Notes under the pieces: generated by a model
The model's database searches: none
Seen by the model: only the letters and a program-made list of their open reading frames with translations
What the model was told of the DNA's origin: nothing
Made by a program: the position numbers and the translations under genes
NCBI GenBank assembly: GCA_964459385.1
Contig: CAYWLG010000003.1
Span: 124,001 to 188,000, forward strand
Reading direction: 5' to 3'
DNA: 64,000 nucleotides
Origin: UBA6107 sp964459385
Lineage (GTDB): Bacteria; Chloroflexota; Anaerolineae; Anaerolineales; Anaerolineaceae
In this document: piece after piece, positions 24,001 to 32,421 of the stretch
How the letters are laid out: each line of letters opens with the position of its first letter
Numbering within the stretch: position 1 is the stretch's first letter

Positions 24001-25638
24001 TCACTCTTCTGAAAGAAATTCTTGCTGATACAGTTTTGCCTGGTCAATGATCCGCTCTATTCTTTCAGTACCGTTCTGGAGCGTCTGATCGACCACCGTG
24101 ATCGTGGGGATAATGCCTTTGCGCAGGGGAACCTCCCAGGTCGGGTTGTAGCCCAGCTCATGCACCCCGGTCGAGCCCCGGCCCGGATCGCCCAGGCTGA
24201 GGTGCCCAAAGGCCCGGCAGTACTTTGTGAACACGGGTTCGTACGGGATATCCGGCCAGTTCATGCGGCCATCCGTATGCCCACATTGGACAAAAGGCGT
24301 GCATGCGCTCATCGCGTCGAACCAGGCTTCACCCGCAACCAGAAAATCCGATCTGCCGGCACGGAGGCGCCGGATCAGTTCAACCGCTCCGGCATAAACA
24401 TGGAAATTGGGATCATTCCACCAGGCAGCAGAAATATCCAGAAAAGCAGCGCGGAACTGGTAGCGCTCGCGCAGGACGGAAATCTGTTCTACCAACCGGT
24501 TTTGCCACCCCGGCGCGCCAGGGTTTAACATGGCTCCCCAACCCAGATCATAATCACGCGAGCCATCCCAATCAACGCTGGATTCGCAAACATTACCGCT
24601 GGCATTGACCTTCTGCGAAGGCCTGCCCCATTGTTCGAAACCGGGGCTGTTCTTGTTGACGACATTCAAGCCAAACATGGGCATGCAATTGGCACCCAGT
24701 TTGTGAATCCCCTCCAGCAGGGCTGCAAATCCGCTTTCACCGCCCATGCGTTCATCCGGACGGTAATCACCATATTGCCAGTAATAACGCCCTTCCCAGC
24801 CTGGTAGGTAAAAAAGTGTTTTCTCAGCCGGAAAACGACTGGCGAACCACTGCACGATCTCCAAGGCCTGCGGATAATCATTGAAGATGTAGCCGGTGTA
24901 ATGCTGCATATGCAGTGAAACGACCAGGCTGACCTTTCTGGCCCAATCGGGCACATCCAGGCGGGTTTCCCAGGGGTGCAGGTCAAAGTTTTGAGCCATC
25001 TTCTGCGCCTGGTCGGCATAGATTGCGGCAGGGTCTTCCACAAAACCGATTTCCCATGCAGGCACAGTTACACTGCCTGTCTGGTGAATGGCATCCTCTT
25101 CCCAGATCATTTCGATATTGAACCTTTCTGCATGCGGCAGAAGGGTGATCCGTTTTTCGCGCACCTGCTTATCGAGAGAACGCACATAAAGAAATTTTTC
25201 CTGCGCGTTTCTGTCAAAAACCAGCATGGGGGTCGGCAATTCACGCCAACCTTCCGGGTAATTAAAGGTCATTCCGGTATCCGGCAGATCATACGGCGCG
25301 CCGCCTTGCAAGTTAAGGACGCGCGAAACCGGTTGGTCGTGAAGGGTAAGCTTGAGACAGCGAATTTTTTCTGGGTGAATGGCCTGTATATCGACACGTA
25401 TGGAAGCATCTTGAGGCGACTTCAGTAAGCGACAGTGGCACTCTCCAGGGCTTTTTTCCTGGCCGCCTGCCCATAACAGACCCTGCGAATAAACCTCCAA
25501 CTCATTGACGCCTTTATTGGTAAAAACACTGTTTTGCGATAAGCAATAAACATTCTCATAAGTAAAAATCTGTATGGAAAATTGCAACCCCTGAAAATGA
25601 ATCATCAGATTATCAAGTGGAAAACTGAGATCTTGCAT
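24001..25638 (-). CDS. putative glycoside hydrolase (TIM barrel, DUF6259-like)
   Basis: A 545-residue protein without a signal peptide, so it acts in the cytoplasm. Residues 1-200 are a beta-sandwich-like N-terminal domain. Residues about 215-500 look like a TIM barrel: FRAAFLDISAAWW (candidate nucleophile Asp) and FLVAGEAWFD (candidate acid/base Glu) match the strand-end acids of clan-D-type glycosidases. It is the last gene of a sugar ABC operon and probably cleaves the imported oligosaccharide. The family name is tentative. No clear ribosome site precedes the ATG. Confidence 0.7.
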   Translation of the reverse strand: MQDLSFPLDNLMIHFQGLQFSIQIFTYENVYCLSQNSVFTNKGVNELEVYSQGLLWAGGQEKSPGECHCRLLKSPQDASIRVDIQAIHPEKIRCLKLTLHDQPVSRVLNLQGGAPYDLPDTGMTFNYPEGWRELPTPMLVFDRNAQEKFLYVRSLDKQVREKRITLLPHAERFNIEMIWEEDAIHQTGSVTVPAWEIGFVEDPAAIYADQAQKMAQNFDLHPWETRLDVPDWARKVSLVVSLHMQHYTGYIFNDYPQALEIVQWFASRFPAEKTLFYLPGWEGRYYWQYGDYRPDERMGGESGFAALLEGIHKLGANCMPMFGLNVVNKNSPGFEQWGRPSQKVNASGNVCESSVDWDGSRDYDLGWGAMLNPGAPGWQNRLVEQISVLRERYQFRAAFLDISAAWWNDPNFHVYAGAVELIRRLRAGRSDFLVAGEAWFDAMSACTPFVQCGHTDGRMNWPDIPYEPVFTKYCRAFGHLSLGDPGRGSTGVHELGYNPTWEVPLRKGIIPTITVVDQTLQNGTERIERIIDQAKLYQQEFLSEE

Positions 25639-25694
25639 GACTTGAGTTTACTCCTGCCCGGGTATTAAGAAATTTATAAAAGAAAATAAGTCCA

Positions 25695-25733
25695 TTTCTG
25701 TGCAGTGCCCTCGTTGTGAGCACTGCACAGAAA
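25695..25733 (-). terminator. 14-bp hairpin between sugar-binding protein and glycosidase genes
   Basis: TTTCTGTGCAGTGC (25695-25708) pairs perfectly with GCACTGCACAGAAA (25720-25733). Such hairpins after binding-protein genes usually raise their mRNA level relative to downstream genes. Confidence 0.7.
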
Positions 25734-25745
25734 GCATTTCACCAA

Positions 25746-27116
25746 TTACTCACTGGCATCCACAATGTTCTTGCAGTTATTCTGTGCGTATTGCTCATAC
25801 GTAATCTGTCCGAGCAGCCATTGATCCATCGAGTTGTTGGCTAACTGATCCACCTGCTCGTAAAAACTGTTATAGGGGGCCGTAGAATAATGGTCGCTGG
25901 CGGCCAGGAAGGAAGTGATATCTTCCGGGGTGAACACCTGCCCCAGTACGTTATTCACAAATGCTTCGGCTGCCGGGCGATAGAGGGGCATGCCTGCCAC
26001 ACCCTTTTCGGCTGTGACCGCGAACACCTCGGGGCTGAGCAGCGCTTTGAGCGCTTTGGCTGCTTCTTCAGGATGCTTGGTACCGCTCCAGATCACCCAG
26101 TTATCGATGAAGTGAGTTGACAGGGCCTCTTTCGAGCTCCCCGCCGGCAGAGCAGCAACACCCACTTTGAAATCTGTGATGCCCAGCACAGTGTACATAT
26201 TCCAGCTTCCATCCACCAACATGGCCAGCTTGCCATTGGCGAACAGATCGGACGGGCTGATCACGGCCGGCACCGAAGTAGCCGGCACATCTTCGGGCAT
26301 AGAGCCATCCGTATGGATCATTTCGTCGAACCACTTGTACACTTCCAGACTCTCCGGTGAGGTCAGAGCACAAGTGCCATCAGGGTTGAAAACGTTATTT
26401 CCGCCATTGGTCTGCGAATAGGCGCCGATATAGGCCAGATAAGGCCCCTGGAAAAAGCCATACGACTTTTCGATACCTTCACCACTTACAAAATGTTTGG
26501 CCATTTCGCGGATCTCGTCGAAAGAAGAAGCGTTATTCCAATCGGCAGACGGATAGGGCAGACCGGCTTTGTCAAACATATCTTTGTTGTAGAAAAGGGC
26601 CAGGTAATAAACGCTTGCCGGAATTCCGTAATACTTGTTATCAACATAAGATGTGTTCTTGAAGGGCTGTTCGTAGAACTGGGTCATGTCGAGTTCAGAG
26701 TTGATGAAACCAGTCAGATCCTGAACCTGAGCATTTTTGATCAAAGTCGGGAACCAGGCCTGCGGGATAATGCCGATATCCGGCGATTGGTCTGCTGCCA
26801 TTTGGGAGGTAATTTTGGCATAATAATCGGGCCAGGCGTTCGTCGCGGTCAGTTGAACACGGATAACGATATTCTCGGCCGCCAACTGTTTATTCGCCTC
26901 TTCAACTGCAGCCTTCCAGCCGGCGGTTGAATCTTCTGTGCCGTTCAAGGCCATGATGATCTCGACCGGCTCAGATGGCTGTGTATCTTGCGCGACAACT
27001 TCAGTGGGTGCAACGGGAGCTTCTGTTTGAACAGCCGCAGGGGTCGATGCCGCACATCCAGCAGTAGCAATGACAAAAATCACCACCATCAGAACATAGA
27101 GAAACTTCACTTTCAT
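25746..27116 (-). CDS. sugar ABC transporter substrate-binding lipoprotein
   Basis: A 456-residue family-1 extracellular solute-binding protein (MalE/UgpB fold). The signal peptide ends in lipobox TAGC (Cys21), followed by a Pro/Thr/Ala linker. Later motifs include SPDIGIIPQAWFPTL, YGIPASVYYLALFYNKDMFDKAG and KLAMLVDGSWNMY. It binds an oligosaccharide outside the cell and passes it to the two permeases encoded just upstream. The ATG at 27116 has GGAGG five bases before it. No dedicated ATPase is encoded in the cassette, so a shared MsmK-type ATPase is expected elsewhere. Confidence 0.92.
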   Translation of the reverse strand: MKVKFLYVLMVVIFVIATAGCAASTPAAVQTEAPVAPTEVVAQDTQPSEPVEIIMALNGTEDSTAGWKAAVEEANKQLAAENIVIRVQLTATNAWPDYYAKITSQMAADQSPDIGIIPQAWFPTLIKNAQVQDLTGFINSELDMTQFYEQPFKNTSYVDNKYYGIPASVYYLALFYNKDMFDKAGLPYPSADWNNASSFDEIREMAKHFVSGEGIEKSYGFFQGPYLAYIGAYSQTNGGNNVFNPDGTCALTSPESLEVYKWFDEMIHTDGSMPEDVPATSVPAVISPSDLFANGKLAMLVDGSWNMYTVLGITDFKVGVAALPAGSSKEALSTHFIDNWVIWSGTKHPEEAAKALKALLSPEVFAVTAEKGVAGMPLYRPAAEAFVNNVLGQVFTPEDITSFLAASDHYSTAPYNSFYEQVDQLANNSMDQWLLGQITYEQYAQNNCKNIVDASE

Positions 27117-27242
27117 TTCATCCTCCAGAATCGCTCTATTACAAATTTTTATTTGCACCAGACTTGAAATACAGAAAATATACAGCGAAAAAGTTTTTTG
27201 GATTTACCTCCTTCAGGTTGACACTCTTGAGCAGGAAGCTTT

Positions 27243-28094
27243 TCACATTTTGAGTCCAGAGATCGTAGAAACACCCTTCGAAAGCTGTTTCTGACCCAGA
27301 ATATACAAAACAAGAATGGGAATTACTGAAATGACAGAGGCGGCCATGAAGAGTCCCCATTGGGTCGTATAGCGACCCCGGAACCAGTTCAGCGCCAATG
27401 GCAAGGTGAAGTGGGAATCGGTGCTCAGGTAGATCAGCGGGCCGAAGAAATCATTCCAACGCCCCAGGAAAAGCAGCAAACCCAGGGTAACGATGGCGGG
27501 CTTGATCATGGGAACGATGATGGTGGTAAATATCTGCCAATGGTTAGCCCCATCGATGCGGGCTGCCTCAATATAAGCCGATGGGATCCCGGCGATGGTC
27601 TGCCGCATCAAGAAAACTCCGTACGGGTTGAGCAATACGACCGGCAGGATGAGGGGCAGCAAAGTATCCGTCCAGTTCAGTTTGGCCATGATGACATAGA
27701 TCGGGATCAGGGTAATTTGCGGTGGGATCATCAACATGATCAGCAGCAGCCAAAAAAACAGCGATTTGTTCTTGAACTCAATCTTGGCAAACGCATAGCC
27801 GGCCATGGCACAGGTGAGCAAGGCACCAATGGTTGAGGTCACGGCCACAATGGTGCTGTTTGCGAACGCCGTCAATAACAGGCTTTGTCCATCCCAGGTT
27901 TGCACCTGAAATACCTTGGTGAAGTTTTCCAAAGTCGGTGTGATCGGGATCAGGGTGGGCGGATATTTCATGATCTCGGCCGAAGTTTTCAACGAAGTGA
28001 TCACCATCCACACAAAAGGGACAATGATAGTCAAGCATACGGGCAGCAGGAACAAGTGGCGGGCAATGTCAATAAACCGGAAAGATTTTTTCAT
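27243..28094 (-). CDS. sugar ABC transporter permease (MalG type)
   Basis: A 283-residue permease with six membrane segments and the EAA loop EAARIDGANHWQIFTTIIVP (about 180-199) that contacts the ATPase. It ends with QKQLSKGVSTISGLKM, typical of the second permease of carbohydrate uptake type-1 systems. It starts four bases after the MalF-type gene stop and pairs with that protein. Confidence 0.93.
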   Translation of the reverse strand: MKKSFRFIDIARHLFLLPVCLTIIVPFVWMVITSLKTSAEIMKYPPTLIPITPTLENFTKVFQVQTWDGQSLLLTAFANSTIVAVTSTIGALLTCAMAGYAFAKIEFKNKSLFFWLLLIMLMIPPQITLIPIYVIMAKLNWTDTLLPLILPVVLLNPYGVFLMRQTIAGIPSAYIEAARIDGANHWQIFTTIIVPMIKPAIVTLGLLLFLGRWNDFFGPLIYLSTDSHFTLPLALNWFRGRYTTQWGLFMAASVISVIPILVLYILGQKQLSKGVSTISGLKM

Positions 28095-28098
28095 TTTT

Positions 28099-29073
28099 TT
28101 ACTCTTCGATGTAATAGACCCAACGTTTAGAGAAGCGAAAATTAAGCAAGGTGAGCATAAAAAGGATCAGGAACAGAATCCAACTCACCACAGCCGATTG
28201 GCCCATGTGGAAGAAGGAAAATGCCAGTTGATAGACATACATCACCAGTGTGTAGGTCGAAAGCAGCGGCCCACCCGTACCGCCAGTGATGATATAGACC
28301 TCGCCAAAAAGGTTGAATGAGCCGATGACCAGGGTGATCATCAAGAAAAAGGTCGTCGGCGATAGCAAGGGCAAGGTGATGTAGCGAAATTCATTCCAGG
28401 CGGTGGCGCCATCGATGCGTGCCGCTTCATAGTAAGATTCCGGGATATTTTCCAGGCCGGCGCCGTAAATCAGGTAGGCATACCCCAGGTTCTGCCACAC
28501 AATGTAAGCGATGATGGCGATGCGTGCCCAGAGCGGATCACGGAGCCAATCCGGGCCAATGATGCCGACGGCCGAGAGGATGGTATTCACCAGGCCCACG
28601 CCCGGTGCCAACATCCAATACCAGACAAGGCTGATCGCAGCCGAAGCCGTCACAAATGGCAGGAACAGGGAGGTTTTGTAAAAGTTACCCAGCTTACTGG
28701 GCCGCTTTAACAGCACTGCTATCAACAATCCCAATACCAGCGTAAGCGGCACGATCCCCAGAGCGAAAATGCTGGTGTTCGTAAGTGCATGTGAGAGCAA
28801 ACCGTGTTTATCTGCAAACACTTCGCGGATGTTATCCAGGCCGGTAAACTTCATAGGCTGGAGCATGTTCCAATCTACGAACATCAGCACAAATGCGGTA
28901 ACGACCGGGACAACTGCGAAAGCGACAAAGCCAACCATTTGCGGAAAGACAAAAAAGTATCCCCAAAAGTTTTCGACCAAGCGCTTGCGAAAACGGAAAA
29001 TCCGCTTCTTTTCAGGAGCGTTTTGTGCTGCTTGATTTTCTGATAGCGAGTGATGAGTAGGTGTAGTCTGCAT
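28099..29073 (-). CDS. sugar ABC transporter permease (MalF type)
   Basis: A 324-residue permease with a cytoplasmic, basic N terminus (to about residue 35) and six membrane segments. The EAA loop is EAARIDGATAWNEFRYITLP. It is first in the operon, divergent from the LacI regulator, with probable operators in its promoter region. The ATG at 29073 has no good ribosome site. Confidence 0.92.
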   Translation of the reverse strand: MQTTPTHHSLSENQAAQNAPEKKRIFRFRKRLVENFWGYFFVFPQMVGFVAFAVVPVVTAFVLMFVDWNMLQPMKFTGLDNIREVFADKHGLLSHALTNTSIFALGIVPLTLVLGLLIAVLLKRPSKLGNFYKTSLFLPFVTASAAISLVWYWMLAPGVGLVNTILSAVGIIGPDWLRDPLWARIAIIAYIVWQNLGYAYLIYGAGLENIPESYYEAARIDGATAWNEFRYITLPLLSPTTFFLMITLVIGSFNLFGEVYIITGGTGGPLLSTYTLVMYVYQLAFSFFHMGQSAVVSWILFLILFMLTLLNFRFSKRWVYYIEE

Positions 29074-29099
29074 TTTGAATGGTATAAATTAATTAACGT

Positions 29100-29124
29100 A
29101 ATCGTTTTATATAAATCGTTTTAC
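29100..29124. promoter_or_regulatory. candidate LacI-family operators near transporter promoter
   Basis: Two direct copies of AATCGTTTTA[TC] (29100-29110 and 29114-29124) share the CGTTTTA half-site of the palindrome at 29269. The second reads TAAATCGTTTTA, one mismatch from that palindrome. They lie upstream of the MalF-type gene. Confidence 0.55.
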
Positions 29125-29268
29125 ATATTCTACAACATTAACAAATGACTGTCAACAGGATTTTTGTCATTTATCTCAGGTGTACAGCTTTGAATTTGAA
29201 AAACAGAATAAGATGGGAGAGCGAAGCGCACTTGTATTAATGCTTTTTTTCTTGTAGAATTAGTTAAA

Positions 29269-29282
29269 ATAAAACGTTTTAT
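29269..29282. promoter_or_regulatory. 14-bp perfect palindrome, LacI-family operator
   Basis: ATAAAACGTTTTAT has the central CG typical of LacI-family sites. It lies 15 bases before the regulator's start codon, so autoregulation is likely. Confidence 0.7.
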
Positions 29283-29296
29283 AATCGGCGGTTTTT

Positions 29297-30325
29297 ATGA
29301 CAGACACAAAACCACAAGTTACGATAATCGATGTAGCAAAGCTGGCCAATACCTCCACTGCATCGGTTTCCAAGGTTCTCAATGACCGGCCTGGTGTAAG
29401 TAAAGATACCAAAAAAAACGTACTGGACGCCATCGAAAAATTGAATTACCAGACCAACCACATTGCGCGCAGCCTGCGGATGAGCCGCTCTTTCAGCCTG
29501 GGGATCATCACGGACGATATCGAAGGCGTCTTCACGACCACGCTGGTTAGGGGGGTGGAAGACTCGGTCCGCAATGCCGGCTTCAATGTTTTCCTGTGCA
29601 ACAGCTATGGAGACCCAAAACTCGAAAGCGACAACATCGAAGCGCTGCTGGCCAAACAAGTGGACGGACTCATTCTGATGAACGGCTTCAGAGTTGCCGG
29701 CCGTGGTTTACCGGCTGCAAAAACGCAAAACAAGCCGGTGGTATATCTTTACCAATACAGCGAAAACTCAATCTACCCATCCATCATCCCAGATGACCGT
29801 CAGGGAGCGGTGATCATGGTCGAGCATTTGGTAGGGTTGGGCCACCGCAGCATCGGCGTTATAGGTGGGCCAATCAACTATGAAGCTGTCAATTTGCGTC
29901 TGCAAGGCTATAAAGACGTGCTGGCAGCTCATGGTCTATCGTTCGACCCCAACCTGATCAAATTTGCCGAGTGGAACCAAACCGAAGGATATAAGGCGAC
30001 AAACGAACTCATCAACCTTCCCAATCCGCCAAGTGCGATCTTTACAATGAGCGATCTGCTGGCGATCGGTGCGGAACAGGCCTTGATCGAAAAAGGCCTT
30101 CGTATTCCACAAGACATCTCTCTGGCCGGTTTCGATAACCGCTTCTTTTCCAAGAATCAACTACCGCCCTTGACCACAGTGGAATTGCCCCTCTACGAAA
30201 TGGGAGTAAAAGCTGGTCAACTGCTACACCAGATGATCTCTGGTGAGTCAGTGGAAGTGAAAAAATACATCATCCCCTGCAAACTGATCGTTCGTTCCTC
30301 CACACAAGAGAACAAAAGAGCATAA
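29297..30325 (+). CDS. LacI-family transcriptional regulator
   Basis: A 342-residue repressor. Residues 7-60 hold the LacI HTH and hinge helix (TIIDVAKLANTSTASVSKVL, then NHIARSLRMSRS). Residues about 65-335 form the periplasmic-binding-protein-like effector domain, with AIFTMSDLLAIGAEQAL near the end. It faces the sugar ABC operon and probably represses it until the sugar binds. There is no strong ribosome site before the ATG. The gene ends 20 bases before the direct repeat that bounds the cassette. Confidence 0.93.
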   Translation: MTDTKPQVTIIDVAKLANTSTASVSKVLNDRPGVSKDTKKNVLDAIEKLNYQTNHIARSLRMSRSFSLGIITDDIEGVFTTTLVRGVEDSVRNAGFNVFLCNSYGDPKLESDNIEALLAKQVDGLILMNGFRVAGRGLPAAKTQNKPVVYLYQYSENSIYPSIIPDDRQGAVIMVEHLVGLGHRSIGVIGGPINYEAVNLRLQGYKDVLAAHGLSFDPNLIKFAEWNQTEGYKATNELINLPNPPSAIFTMSDLLAIGAEQALIEKGLRIPQDISLAGFDNRFFSKNQLPPLTTVELPLYEMGVKAGQLLHQMISGESVEVKKYIIPCKLIVRSSTQENKRA

Positions 30326-30345
30326 TTAGAGCAGATAACATGGGG

Positions 30346-30594
30346 GATTCGTGAATCGCCCCTACCAGGGAGATCAAAACGCCTCCTGACATCAGGAGGC
30401 GCTGCTTTTTGGATTTATTTCTTGAATTAATTCTCTTCGCTGAGGCGGGCCCATTCTTCCATGCGCTCGTCGAGGTCTTGCTGCACGCGGGCGTATTCTT
30501 CGCCGAGGCGCTGCACTTTGGCGGTGTCGGCGGGCGGATTTTCGAGCTGGGTCTCGATGGATTTGAGATGCTGTTCGAGCATGTTGACCTCGCT
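30346..30594 (-). repeat. direct repeat copy B (3' end of intact ABC-F gene)
   Basis: The partner of 23571-23819. It covers the last 56 codons of the ABC-F gene, its terminator and a half-palindrome GATTCGTGAATC. The outer sequences of the two copies differ completely beyond the edges. Confidence 0.93.
30381..30400 (-). terminator. terminator of the ABC-F gene
   Basis: GCCTCCTGA (30381-30389) and TCAGGAGGC (30392-30400) pair around a two-base centre. On the minus strand TTTTGAT follows. Confidence 0.8.
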
Positions 30595-32322
30595 TTCCAG
30601 TGTTGAGAGGCGCTCGTTGAGCTTGCGCTGCTGGTCTTTTGACAGGCCCGATCTTTCCTTTTTCTCGCGCTGCAGTGAAGCAGAACTGTTCTTGATGGTG
30701 ACGGCGGCATCGCTTTGCTGGCGGGCAGCCCTGAATTCGCTGTAGGTGCCCTCAAAGACGTTGAGGGTGCGTGCGGCGGGGGCCACTTCCCAGATCTGGG
30801 TGGCCAGGGCGTCGATGAGGTAGCGGTCGTGCGAGACCAGCAAGATGGTGCCGCCAAAATCGGCCAGCACGTTTTGCAGCACTTCCTGCGAGGGCAGGTC
30901 GAGGTGATTGGTGGGCTCATCGAGCAAGAGCAGGTTGGCGCCGGTGAGAGCCAGACAGGCCATCGCCAGGCGGCCGCGTTCGCCGCCGGAGAGCAGCTTG
31001 ACCTGCTTGAAGACATCATCACCGGTGAAAAGGAATTTGGCCAGGTAGTCGCGCACCTCGGCGGGCAGCATTTTGGGCGCCACGCCCTGGATCTCTTCGA
31101 TGAGCGTCCATTCAGGATGCAGGTCTTCATGAGCCTGGGCAAAATAGCCGATCTGCAAATTGGAGCCGAGCAGGGCCTCGCCGCCCAGAGGGGGCAGTTT
31201 TTCGAGCAGGGTCTTCAAAAAGGTGGTCTTGCCCGCTCCGTTGGGGCCGATGATGGCGGCGCACTCGCCGCGCACCAGGGTAAGATCGGGCACGTTGAAG
31301 AGCGGCTTGCCTTCATCGGCATAGCCCACGCTCAGGTCGCGGGTGCGCAGCACCAGATCGCCCGAGCGGGCCGCCGGGTTGAGGTGCAAATGCAGCGAGC
31401 GTTTCTGGCTGGGCGGGGTGAGGCGCGATTCTTCGAGCAGACGTTCGAGCCTTCTGCGCCGTCCCTGCGCCTGACGGGTGTTTTGCCCGGCAATGTTGCG
31501 GCGGATGTATTCTTCTTCTTTTTCGATGAACTCGGCCTGCGCCTCATATTCCTCGAGGCGGCGTTGATAGCGCTCTTCGCGCTGCTTCAGGTAGGCGCTG
31601 TAATTACCGCGGTACTCTTCGAGGGCGGGGGTCATCTCCCAGATGTTGGTGGCTACCTGATCGAGGAAGTAGCGGTCATGCGAGACGATGAGCACGGCGC
31701 CGTTCCAGTTTTTCAGGTAGTCTTCAAGCCACTCGACGGCAGCGATATCCAGATGGTTGGTGGGTTCATCCAGCAGAAGCAGATCGGGCTCAGAAAGCAG
31801 CAGGCGGGCCAACAGGGCGCGCGTGCGCTGCCCACCCGAAAGCTGCGAGAGGGGGCGTTTTTCGTCCGCTTTGCCAAAGCCCAGGCCGGTGAGGGTCATG
31901 CGGATGCGCGTTTCGTAGGTGTAGCCGCCCAGCGCTTCAAACTCGGCCTGCAGGCGCCCGTAATCGGCCAACAGGTCTTCTGAGCGACCGGCGCGGGCCA
32001 TCTGCTCTTCGAGCCGGTGCAGCTCGGTCTGGCGATCGAGCAGGGGCTGAAAGACCCGCAGACATTCCTGCCACAGACTGTGTTCACCGCTTAACTGTGC
32101 TTCCTGCGGCAGATATCCGAGGCGGGTGCCACGCGAAAAGTTCACCGTGCCGCCGGAGGGTTCGTCTTCGCCCACGAGGATGCGCAGCAGGGTGGTCTTG
32201 CCGATGCCATTGGCACCGACCAGGCCGATGCGGCTCTTGTGAGGGATGGAAAAAGAGACGTCGCTGAAAAGATCGAGCGCGCCGAAAGATTTTGAGAGGG
32301 ATTGAGCGGTCAGAACAGGCAT
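30427..32322 (-). CDS. ABC-F family ATPase (Uup/EttA-like)
   Basis: A 631-residue soluble protein with two ABC ATPase domains and no membrane segment. Domain 1 has Walker A GANGIGKTT and signature LSGGQRTR; domain 2 has GPNGAGKTT and LSGGERGR. Both have LLLLDEPTNHLD. A linker of about 80 residues and a C-terminal coiled coil (about 560-631, KDQQRKLNERLSTLESEV) place it in the ABC-F group, which acts on stalled or antibiotic-bound ribosomes. The ATG at 32322 begins the first ATPase domain. Its 3' end is duplicated at 23571-23819. Confidence 0.93.
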   Translation of the reverse strand: MPVLTAQSLSKSFGALDLFSDVSFSIPHKSRIGLVGANGIGKTTLLRILVGEDEPSGGTVNFSRGTRLGYLPQEAQLSGEHSLWQECLRVFQPLLDRQTELHRLEEQMARAGRSEDLLADYGRLQAEFEALGGYTYETRIRMTLTGLGFGKADEKRPLSQLSGGQRTRALLARLLLSEPDLLLLDEPTNHLDIAAVEWLEDYLKNWNGAVLIVSHDRYFLDQVATNIWEMTPALEEYRGNYSAYLKQREERYQRRLEEYEAQAEFIEKEEEYIRRNIAGQNTRQAQGRRRRLERLLEESRLTPPSQKRSLHLHLNPAARSGDLVLRTRDLSVGYADEGKPLFNVPDLTLVRGECAAIIGPNGAGKTTFLKTLLEKLPPLGGEALLGSNLQIGYFAQAHEDLHPEWTLIEEIQGVAPKMLPAEVRDYLAKFLFTGDDVFKQVKLLSGGERGRLAMACLALTGANLLLLDEPTNHLDLPSQEVLQNVLADFGGTILLVSHDRYLIDALATQIWEVAPAARTLNVFEGTYSEFRAARQQSDAAVTIKNSSASLQREKKERSGLSKDQQRKLNERLSTLESEVNMLEQHLKSIETQLENPPADTAKVQRLGEEYARVQQDLDERMEEWARLSEEN

Positions 32323-32376
32323 AATTTCTACCAAAAAACAAAGCGTTTGAAGTATACCATAGCGGTTTAACAAAAA

Positions 32377-32400
32377 AGTCCTGCGGCGCGCCGCAGGACT
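32377..32400 (-). terminator. terminator of the WD40 lipoprotein gene
   Basis: A perfect palindrome, AGTCCTGCGG-CGCG-CCGCAGGACT, followed on the minus strand by TTTTTTG. Confidence 0.92.
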
Positions 32401-32421
32401 ATGAATGCGAAAGGCCAACCG

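Noticed and set aside
30715..31983. A 422-codon open frame on the plus strand
   Set aside because: It is antisense to the ABC-F ATPase, whose motifs are complete. The frame has no domain, no ribosome site and the skewed composition of a shadow.
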